From positions 36,722,290 through 36,786,289 of the forward strand of contig OY482849.1 in assembly GCA_960531495.1 (NCBI GenBank): a stretch of 64,000 nt of DNA, read 5' to 3'. Below the pieces are notes generated by a model. That model was not told the DNA's origin and ran no database searches. It worked only from the letters and a program-made list of their open reading frames with translations. This document shows, piece after piece, positions 56,438 through 64,000 of the stretch. The first letter of the stretch is position 1; each line of letters opens with the position of its first letter. This DNA is from Zeus faber. Lineage: Eukaryota; Chordata; Actinopteri; Zeiformes; Zeidae. The translations under genes were made by a program, and so were the position numbers.

Positions 56438-56505
56438 ACACAGATGTGCAGACGGACAGGCAGACAGAAAGACAGCAGGACAGACGGACAGACAGACAGA
56501 CAGCA
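56360..56505. repeat. (ACAG)n microsatellite, left of repeat copy B
   Basis: ACAG tetranucleotides interrupted once; a matching tract lies at 58,461-58,660, right of copy B. Confidence 0.9.
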
Positions 56506-58460
56506 TGTGGGGGTCCTTCTGGTCACGCCGGGGCTCTGCGGTTGGGTGGGTACTCGGACGGCTCATGGGACGTCTGTGGCGTGTAGGCCTGTGGTGGTGG
56601 GGGGGTCCCGGAGCCCCACGGGGGTGCAAGAGGGGCCGGGTGGTGGCGCCCGCTCCTTTTCCTGAGTTGGGCTGGCCTGTCTCCAAGGGTCGGGGCGGGG
56701 GGGGCGCGGTGCTCCTGGGGAGTACCTGCAGCTGGCATCTGTGTTTTGTTTTGGGGTGTGGTTGCAGGCTTGAGGCTCAGGTTGGGGGCAGGGGGTGCGG
56801 GTAATGGGTGAGGGTCTTGGCCCAGTGGTCGGGGGGGGTCGGCGGACCGCTGGGGTCACCCACCCCAGGTGACGAGGCTTGCATGTCCTGGGGTTAAGCG
56901 TTCCGTCTGGTCCTGTGACCCTCACCATGTGGCCTCCTCCAGTGGGGGGCGGACTCCTGTCGTCACACCGTGCTGCCGGGGTACTGTCCTCTGGCGCTCT
57001 TGGTGCACAGGGCGCTCGTCGCTGGGGGGTTCGGGCAGTGGGTTGTGGGGCCGTCTTCCGCCCTCTGTTCTGTGGTCCGTATGCCCGGCGGCTGGGGGCT
57101 GACCAGGGGCCTGATGGGGGTGCGGGCCACTCTGCACCTGTGGCTGTTCACTGTATATTGGGTGCAACCAGGTACAGGAGGTGGGCGTGCAAGGGCATGG
57201 TTGGGTCCGGGTTGGGGTCCGCGTGGTCGCTCCCCGGCCTGATGCGCCCCTGCATCGATTTGGTTGCTCTTCGCCTGTCTCTCCCAGTGCCAAAACTGAT
57301 ACTGACAGTACAGTACACAATAGGCCTAGGGCTTGCGATGGGTGGGGTGCAAGCTATGTGGGTGGGGATGCGGTGGGTGGCTGCCATTTTGCCTGTCACA
57401 CTCCTGCCCCAGCATGCTTGTCATCTGTCACAAAATTTTAATCCCATTCATATTAGTTTACACATACACTTGTACACCAATACTACGCCGAACAACACTC
57501 CACCAGACGAGGGTGTGCGGGGGAGAAGGGGTGCGAATGATTTGGCTTCCACTTGCCTGAAGGACTGGTACCCCCACACCCCACAATTTTAACTGCAATT
57601 GCCAACAGCACACGATCCAACAGTGGGTCACTGGCGGGTCGGTGTGGGGGCATGGTTGACAGCCAGGTGGGCCCAACCGTCGGCTGGGCTGGAGTTCTGG
57701 TGGCTTGCGCCTGATGGCTTAAGGTGTGCTGCGACCTGGCGGGGCTGCGGAGAGCGCTGCAGGGTGCTGTGGGAGCCGCTTGCTGTCCTGGGCGTGGGTT
57801 GAGATGCGTGGTGCGGCTGTCGGCTTTTCCTCCCGCTGCGCGGCTTCTCTACCGGGGTCATTGGAGGGCCCATATATGTGGCGGCCTGCTGACGTCAGCA
57901 GGGGGAGCAGGCTAACATCCGGGTGCCCCATATCTGGGTGTCCGAGTGCTCGCGACCGGGCGGGGCGTCTGGTCGGCTGTGGTGGGGTGGGCCTCACCCT
58001 TGCACGGAGCATGGTTGGGCATTGGGGTTCAGCCGGCTCGCCTGTGGGGCGAGCGGTTCGGGTGGGGTGTCAGCCTGTCGGCGCCAGGTCTGGATGTGGG
58101 CCTCTGCTCGGTGCCTGGTGCCTGCGGCCCGGTTTCTGTGCCTGCGGCTGCGTCTTGTGCCTGCACTTGGGCGTGGGTCGTATGTGTGCGCACCTGGGGC
58201 GCCGGGTCTCCTCATGCTGCCTGGGACTGGGTTATGCTCCTCGGAGCTAGGCGTGGGGGTTGTCCTGCGGGCTTATGGCTTCTCTCGGGGCCCGGGGGTC
58301 TTCTGTGGCTGCGGGGCGGGACGCTCGGGGCTTTCCTGCAGCCGTGGGGTGTCTACGCTGCTGCGGAGTTTAGGGGGGGCTTCAGTTGCTGCTTTGAGGC
58401 GCCATGAGATCATACCAACCTTCTACACTAGAACCAACTGGGATAAGTCCTGTACACACA
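56506..58460 (+). repeat. GC-rich dispersed repeat, copy B (long form)
   Basis: 1.95 kb, same order and orientation as copy A at 26,705 but with about 660 extra bases (about 56,570-57,230). It lies within an (ACAG)n tract, which suggests insertion. Open frames of 170-300 codons in several frames have no domain and differ between copies. No inverted ends, poly(A) tail, tRNA boxes or RT. Confidence 0.7.
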
Positions 58461-58660
58461 CCAGACAGACAGATGTCAGACAGGCAGATGGACAGGCAGA
58501 CAGGCAGACAGACAGACAGACAGGGAGACAGACATGCAGACAGACAGGCAGACAGACAGATAGACAGGCAGACAGACAGACAGACAGACATACAGACAGA
58601 CAGACAGAAAAGCAGATAGACAGACAGACAGATAGACAGAAAGGCAGAGAGACAGACAGA
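58461..58660. repeat. (ACAG)n microsatellite, right of copy B
   Basis: ACAG units with GGCAG and ATAG variants, reaching within 10 bases of the exon at 58,670. Confidence 0.92.
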
Positions 58661-58669
58661 CAGGTTTAC

Positions 58670-58774
58670 CCAGCTTGTTGGAGCACTGCTGTCCAATCCA
58701 TCCTGGTTGACAGACACAGTGTCCAGATCCGTCCAGTCCGTCCTCACAGCGTCCATGAGACGAGCACAGACACG
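58670..58774 (-). CDS. stab1: stab1 exon: laminin/EGF-like module
   Basis: Two bases, 34 codons, one base. CLCSSHGRCEDGLDGSGHC and CVCQPGWIGQQC correspond to the CTVHGRCDEGLGGSGSC module of mammalian STAB1. Acceptor TACCCCAG, donor GTAAAC. Confidence 0.92.
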
Positions 58775-58884
58775 CTGGGGTACAGGAAGTACAAAGTACT
58801 CATTACCCTGTATACTGTGTGTACTGTGTAAACACAGATAAACTGTATGACGTATATTGTGTGTACTGTACTGTCTGATGTTGT

Positions 58885-59215
58885 ACTGGTCTTAATGGTG
58901 TAGTACTGGTGGTCCTGGGGTAGTACTGGTGTGTTACTGGTGGTACTGGGCTGGTACTGGTGGTACTGGTGTGGCACTGGTACTGGTGTGGTACTGGTGG
59001 TACTGGTGTGGTACTGGTACTGGTGGTTCTGGTGTGGTACCAGTGGTACAGGTGTAGTACTGGTGGTACAGTTGTAGTACTGGTGGTACTGGAGTGGTAG
59101 AGGTGTGGTTATGGTGGTACAGGTGTGGTACTGGAACTGGTGGAATTGGTACTGGTGGTACAGGTGTGGTACTGATACTGGTTGCACTGGTGTGGTACTG
59201 GTGGTACTGGGGTGG
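58885..59215. repeat. TGGTACTGGTGTGGTAC minisatellite
   Basis: Degenerate 9-18 bp units of TGGTACTGG over 330 bases, reaching the donor of the exon at 59,219. A TTSTTPVP-type antisense frame is an artefact. Confidence 0.9.
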
Positions 59216-59218
59216 TAC

Positions 59219-59368
59219 CAGTGCAGTTGGGACCGTAGTGCTGTGTCTCGCAGCGATCGCAGGCATCTCCTGTGAAGCCAGAGTTGCAGCGGCAGCGCCC
59301 AGTGCCGGCGGTGCCGTCATCGCAGTCCCCGTTGTCACCACAAGGGTCCTCCAGCCCGCCGGGGCACG
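59219..59368 (-). CDS. stab1: stab1 exon: EGF-like module
   Basis: Two bases, 49 codons, one base. CPGGLEDPCGDNGDCDDG, CRCNSGFTGDAC and CETQHYGPNC. Acceptor GTGCTGCAG, donor GTACCA, identical to the minisatellite that follows; phases fit both neighbours. Confidence 0.92.
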
Positions 59369-59667
59369 CTGCAGCACAGGAGCCAGAGTGAGCTACCACT
59401 GTTACCGTGGGGCCCGCGCAAACAACAACAGCAGCAGCATTCAAAATGGCTTCCAACTGGAGCAGCGCCCTCTGACTGCAGAGTGAATGTTATGGGGCCA
59501 TATTTTAAATCAGATGAAATAAAAGAATAATCAGAATCATACATTGATCATAAAAGATGCAAAGCTACAGTATATCTCTCCATGCCTCAAACACACAACA
59601 GGTTCCTCAGTCCAGATGATCTACATCCATAAATACAGAAATAGTTCAATGATGCACTATTATTATA

Positions 59668-60285
59668 GATTCAAGATTCAAGAGGTTTATTCGTCACATA
59701 CATAGACATACTTTCATACATAGACATACTTTCATTCATAGACATACTTTCATACATAGACATACTTTCATACATGTACATACTTTCATACATGTACATA
59801 CTTTCATACATATATGCAGTGAAATGTAATGCAACGCACTAAATAAGAGGTGATTACACACAATATGTCTGATTACACACAATATGTCCTAGGGACATTT
59901 CTTTCTACTAGACCAACTAACTGACTCCTAAAACCTAATACAGTAAGTCGAATACTCATAGAATAGAATAAAAATACAGTATATAGGATAAAATTAAATA
60001 AAATGGAATAGATAAAGGGAATAGACTTATGTTTATGGGATAGACTTATGTATATGGAGTAGGCAATTATGTATATACAGATATGTGCATTAAAGTGGCA
60101 TGTGAATAAAGTGAGGTAGTGTACAACAGTACGGCGCAGCAATACATCACCGAACAAACCAGAACAGTGACACAGTATGCGGTAGAGTATGCTACATACA
60201 ATACAGAAGGTAGTGGAGCCTATGTGTGTGGCTCAGTGAGGACCCCTGGTGAGGTCAGCATTGACTGTTTTTATGGCTTATAGTA
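59668..60285 (-). mobile_element. L2/CR1-group LINE, copy 5 (3' UTR only)
   Basis: GATTCAAGATTCAAGAGG tail at 59,668, expanded CATAGACATACTTT units, and the family 3' UTR up to GACCCCTGGTGAGGTCAGCA. Severely 5'-truncated, in the intron before the exon at 59,219. Confidence 0.85.
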
Positions 60286-60343
60286 CTTATAATAGTGATA
60301 CTACCAATAATAACAAAAGGGATAAAGTCTGGGCTGGACTGAC

Positions 60344-60482
60344 CCTGGCAGTCCGGTCCGTAGTGGTTCCTGCAGCACTTCCTGCTCCACAGTTCGGTCA
60401 TGCAGATACGCCTGCATGAGGACCGATGGGGAGTCCATTGGAACCTGGAGAGTGTAGGACGATGGCAGCTCTCCACCACCCC
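60344..60482 (-). CDS. stab1: stab1 exon: cysteine-rich linker after FAS1
   Basis: 46 codons plus one base. SCHRPTLSRFQWTP, then CRRICMTELWSRKCCRNHYG and GPDCQ lead into the next EGF module, as in the HRNCVTTTWKPSCCPGHYG region of mammalian STAB1. Acceptor TACCTCCAG, donor GTCAGT. Confidence 0.9.
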
Positions 60483-60594
60483 CTGGAGGTAGAGACAGAG
60501 ACAGGTAGGAAAAGAGATACGCAGAGAGAGACAGGCAGAGAGAGAGAGAGACAGGTAGAAAGAGAGATGAAGAGAAGAGGAAGATGGTGTTGTG

Positions 60595-60905
60595 TCTAGA
60601 CAGGAAGTTGTGTCTGAACAGGACAGGATGTTGTGTCTGAACAGGATGTTGTGTCTGGACAGGATGTTGTGCCTGGACAGGATGTTGTGTCTGGACAGGA
60701 AGTTGTGTCTGGACAGGAAGTTGTGTCTCGACAGGATGTTGTGTCTGGACAGGAAGTTGTGTCTGGACAGGATGTTGTCTCTGAACAGGATGTTGTGTCT
60801 GGACAGGATGTTGTGTCTGGACAGGAAGTTGTGTCTGGACAGGAAGTTGTGTCTGGACAGGAGGTTGTGTCTGGACAGGATGTTGTGTCTGAACAGGATG
60901 TTATG
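60595..60905. repeat. 18-bp GTCTGGACAGGATGTTGT minisatellite
   Basis: About 17 units with GAACAG and GGAAGTTGT variants. In frame on either strand it reads as peptide repeats (DTTSCP, SGQDVV) without other support for coding. Confidence 0.93.
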
Positions 60906-61220
60906 TTGCTGCCGAGATCCTGGAAGAACAAGTAAAATTCCTTAACGCTCAGGGCTGGGACCGCTGGGATCCCATGTTTCCAGTCGGTACTCGTGTACAT
61001 GTGTCGTACTAACAGGGCCCCGCCCCCAGAGCCCCACCCCAAGCAACGTGATTGGTTGAAACACAGGAAGTCAAAGAAAGTGAAACACCCATTTGAACTC
61101 ATTTTAATGCCACTTCCATCAGACTTTTCAAAAAGTCTTGCTGTGTGAGACAGGTAGACAGGGAAAAAGAAAGCGAGGCAGAGAGACAGGCAGAGAGAGA
61201 GACAGACAGACAGATCTTAC
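60906..61220. other. Intronic DNA without feature
   Basis: Nothing recognised apart from short GACAG runs near 61,150-61,215. Confidence 0.4.
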
Positions 61221-61274
61221 TGTGTCCTGAAGAAGGCGACATGGTGGAGGGTACAGGCAATGTCCACAGCGGCC
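61221..61274 (-). CDS. stab1: stab1 micro-exon in the post-FAS1 linker
   Basis: 18 codons, phase 0 at both ends: GRCGHCLYPPPCRLLQDT. Acceptor TCTCTTCAG, donor GTAAGA (near-consensus). It fills the CSICGLEPPCPEG segment of mammalian STAB1. Found from splice sites and homology; too short to appear as an open frame. Confidence 0.8.
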
Positions 61275-61289
61275 CTGAAGAGACATTAT

Positions 61290-61825
61290 ACTGTTGTTTT
61301 ACTGGTATTCTACTGGTATTCTACTCATTCTGCTGAGGTTTAACTGGTATTTTACTTGTTCTACTGAGGTTTTACTGGGATTCTACTTGTATTGTCCTGG
61401 TATTCTAGTGGTTCTACTGAGGTTTTACCTGTATTCTACTTGTATTGTATTGGTTCTACTGAGGTTTTACCGGTATTTTACTTGTTCTACTGAAGTTTTA
61501 CTGGTATTCTACTGAGGTTTTACTGGTATTCTACTTGTATTGTACTGGTTCTACTGAGGTTCTACTGGTATTCTACTGTAATGTCCTGGTATTCTAGTGG
61601 TTCTACTGAGGTTTTACTGGCATTCTACTTGTATTGTACTGGTTCTACTGAGGTTCTACTGCTATTCTACTGGTATTGTCCTGGTATTGCAGTGGTTCTA
61701 CTGAGGTTGTACTGGTATTTTACTTGTTCTACTGAGGTTTTACTGGTACTGTACTGGTATTGTCCTGGTATTCTACTGGTTCTGCTGAGGTTTTACTGGT
61801 ATTGTACTGGTTCTACTGACTGGTA
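61290..61825. repeat. TTCTACTGAGGTTTTACTGG minisatellite
   Basis: Degenerate units of 15-45 bases built from TTCTACTGAGGTTTTAC, TGGTATTCTACTTG and TGTCCTGGTATTC. The donor GTCAGT of the next exon lies at its right edge. Confidence 0.9.
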
Positions 61826-61961
61826 CAGTCTTATTCTTCATGCCGTCGCAGTGGGCTCCCAGTCCCGCTGGCTCCAGTAACTGGTCGATTCCGTGGGCGA
61901 TGCCCTCCTCAAAGTACAGGAAGCGCTCCACCACCCGCACACTGTTGATCAAGACACCACC
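61821..61961 (-). CDS. stab1: stab1 exon: end of the upstream FAS1 domain
   Basis: 47 codons, phase 0. GGVLINSVRVVERFLYFEEG and AHGIDQLLEP are the FAS1 H-box side; GLGAHCDG follows. Donor could be GTCAGT (used here) or GTACCA six bases earlier, both in frame. Acceptor GTGCAG follows a TG-rich tract. Confidence 0.9.
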
Positions 61962-62115
61962 CTGCACACAAACACACAAACACACACAAACACACACACA
62001 AACACACACACAAACACATACACACACACGGAGGGAAGGCAGGTGACCTCCAGGATGTCCTACATCCATATCCTACACCCTAAGTGTGTGTGTGTGTGTG
62101 TGTGTGTGTTCTCAC

Positions 62116-62199
62116 CACTTGGTTCATGTCGCAGTTCACACTGAGTTCAGATCCATGAAGAGAGCGATACTTAGCAAACTGAGCCCTGTTCTCCAATAT
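62116..62199 (-). CDS. stab1: stab1 exon: middle of the upstream FAS1 domain
   Basis: 28 codons, phase 0: ILENRAQFAKYRSLHGSELS then VNCDMNQV. Acceptor GTCTTCCAG, donor GTGAGA followed by (CA)n. Confidence 0.9.
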
Positions 62200-62204
62200 C
62201 TGGA

Positions 62205-62345
62205 AGACAGACAGTCAGACAGACAGGTGGACAGTGAGTCAGACAGACAGACAGACAGACAGACGAACAGTCCGTCGGACGGCCGGCCAGAAGACAAACG
62301 GACCGAAAGAAAGGGGGACAGACAGACGGACGGACGGGCAGACGG
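62205..62345. repeat. (ACAG)n-derived repeat filling a 150-base intron
   Basis: ACAG and GGACG units fill almost the entire intron between the exons at 62,116 and 62,350. Confidence 0.85.
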
Positions 62346-62349
62346 GTAC

Positions 62350-62526
62350 CCTGATGTTGGGGACGATGTGAGCCTTCAGGGTGTCCCTGAGCTGCTCCCG
62401 GTGCTGAGGACTGCTGAGCCAGCGCTGCCGCTCCACAGGGAGGCTCCGCAGCGCCTGGTCCGTGGCCCACAGCACGGTGAAGGGCTGCGAGCCAGACATG
62501 AGGAGAAGAGACAGCAGGCCGGCCTC
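62350..62526 (-). CDS. stab1: stab1 exon: start of the upstream FAS1 domain
   Basis: 59 codons, phase 0; first stab1 exon inside the window. EAGLLSLLLMSGSQPFTVLW and DQALRSLP are FAS1 helix and strand features; it ends AHIVPNIR. Acceptor GTGTGCAG after a TG-rich tract, donor GTACCC. Confidence 0.9.
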
Positions 62527-62529
62527 CTG

Positions 62530-62990
62530 CACACAAACACACACTGTTACACACACTGCTACACTGCTACACACACTGTTACACACGCTGCTACACACAC
62601 ACACACACACACACACACTGCTACACACACACACACACACACACACTGCTACACACACTGTTACACACACTGCTACACACACACACACACACACTGCTAC
62701 ACACACTGCTACACACACACACACTGCTACACACACTGTTACACACGCTGCTACACACACACACACACACACACACACTGCTACACACACTGCTACACAC
62801 ACACACACACTGTTACACACGCTGCTACACTGCTACACACACTGTTACACACGCTGCTACACACACACACACACACACACACTGCTACACACACTGCTAC
62901 ACACACACACACTGTTACACACGCTGCTACACTGCTACACACACTGTAACACACGCTGCTACACTGCTACACACACTGTAACACACGCTG

Positions 62991-63025
<35 letters not shown>

Positions 63026-64000
63026 TACACACACTGCTACACACACACACACTGTTACACACGCTGCTACACTGCTACACACACTGTAACACACGCTGCT
63101 ACACTGCTACACACACTGTAACACACGCTGCTACACTGCTACACACACTGTTACACACGCTGCTACACACACACACACACACACACACTGCTACACACAC
63201 TGCTACACACACACACACTGCTACACACACTGTTACACACGCTGCTACACACACACACACACTGTTACACACACTGCTACACTGCTACACACACTGTAAC
63301 ACACGCTGCTACACTGCTACACACACTGTTACACACGCTGCTACACACACACACACTGTTACACACACTGCTACACTGCTACACACACTGTTACACACGC
63401 TGCTACACACACACACACTGTTACACACACTGCTACACTGCTACACACACTGTAACACACGCTGCTACACACACTGTAACACACGCTGCTACACACACTG
63501 TTACACACGCTGCTACACACACACACACACACACACTGCTAAACACTGCTACACACACACACACTGTTACACACGCTGCTACACTGCTACACACACTGTA
63601 ACACACGCTGCTACACACACACACACACACACACACTGCTACACACACACACACTGTTACACACACTGCTACACTGCTACACACACTGTAACACACGCTG
63701 CTACACACACTGTTACACACGCGGCTTCACACACACACACAGTAACACACGCTTCTACACACACACACACTGTTACACACGCTGCTACACACACACACAC
63801 ACACACTGCTACACACACTGCTACACACACACCCACTGTTACACACGCTGCTACACACACACACACACACACTGCTACACACACACACACTGTTACACAC
63901 GCTGCTACACACACTGTTACACACGCTGCTACACTGCTACACACACTGTTGCACACGCTGCTACACACACACACACTGTTACACACACTGCTACACACAC
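62530..64000. repeat. ACACACTGTTACACACGCTG minisatellite to window edge
   Basis: Units of ACACTGCTAC, ACACACTGTTACACACGCTG and (AC)n spacers repeat to position 64,000. Its GTTACAC core is related to the intron satellites at 24,391 and 42,297 but on the opposite strand pattern. Lies in the stab1 intron before the exon at 62,350. Confidence 0.95.

Larger units (their letters stand above)
19335..64000 (-). other. stab1: stab1 locus, 3' part (20 exons), stabilin-1
   Basis: Stabilin-1 is a large type I membrane scavenger and endocytic receptor of macrophages and sinusoidal endothelium. Twenty exons joined here give 783 codons plus stop: FAS1 (residues about 1-125), cysteine-rich linker and EGF-like repeats (135-435), Link domain (437-535), last FAS1 (about 548-688), transmembrane helix (about 702-724), cytoplasmic tail (725-783). 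All junctions have GT/AG borders and matching phases, and the sum is divisible by three. Link and last-FAS1 features (AQQLGMHLC, KYDAYCYR, TLSGREVELH) favour STAB1 over STAB2 as I recall those proteins. The N-terminal exons lie beyond 64,000. Introns range from 73 bases to 13.2 kb; the large ones are mostly satellite and transposon. Confidence 0.88.

Noticed and set aside
57923-58831. 302-codon frame
   Set aside because: Joins repeat copy B, an (ACAG)n tract and antisense stab1 exon sequence.
60596-61102. 168-codon frame with DTTSCP repeats
   Set aside because: Antisense of an 18-bp minisatellite; no signal peptide, conserved ends or splice support.
62530-64000. Short regularly spaced repeats considered as a CRISPR array
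   Set aside because: There are no unique spacers; the whole stretch is a degenerate eukaryotic minisatellite inside an intron.
19334-64000. Assignment of the locus to stab2
   Set aside because: Domain order fits both stabilins, but Link and last-FAS1 features match STAB1 more closely as I recall the two proteins. An alignment to fish stab1 and stab2 would settle it.

Overview
Teleost fish genomic DNA. The evidence is vertebrate split-gene structure, a stabilin-1 gene, two kinds of Tc1/mariner element, tRNA-derived fish SINEs, an L2/CR1-group LINE family, gypsy-type and solo-LTR remnants, and very heavy micro- and minisatellite content. There is no bacterial-type gene organisation. Most long open frames are translations of 10/12-bp tandem repeats and are not genes.

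Layout. (1) 1-8.9 kb: degenerate repeats, LTR-like copies, a broken gypsy-type retrotransposon (3.6-5.16 and 8.45-8.89 kb) split by a LINE (5.16-7.78 kb) and a solo LTR (8.09-8.45 kb). (2) 8.9-19.1 kb: about 4 kb of a TATAATCCGG/TATAATCCAG satellite, broken by at least six insertions: a TIR element carrying a 107-residue ORF, a SINE, a LINE, a solo LTR, a Tc1-like element and a hAT-type MITE. (3) 19.35-64.0 kb: the 3' part of stab1 on the minus strand, running out of the right edge.

I assembled stab1 by hand from 20 exons (783 codons plus stop). Each junction has GT/AG borders, all intron phases agree, and the order follows the stabilin-1 C terminus: FAS1, a cysteine-rich linker, EGF-like repeats, Link domain, last FAS1, one transmembrane helix, and a short tail with an NPLY motif. 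The last exon, its stop and two AATAAA signals lie at 19,354-19,609. Exon sequence totals about 2.35 kb of 44.6 kb.

The introns are the striking part. Several are built almost wholly of one satellite (TGTGTTACAG and its 12-bp variant): nearly all of the 6.8-kb intron at 41.9-48.7 kb, and blocks at 24.4-26.2, 32.4-33.2, 36.2-37.8 and 40.9-41.7 kb, with a related variant at 62.5-64.0 kb. CA/TG tracts touch many splice sites. An uninterrupted Tc1 transposase ORF sits in the last intron. A two-copy GC-rich repeat of 1.2-2 kb (26.7 and 56.5 kb) is unidentified. Family names of host and mobile proteins rest on recalled protein features; no database search was run.
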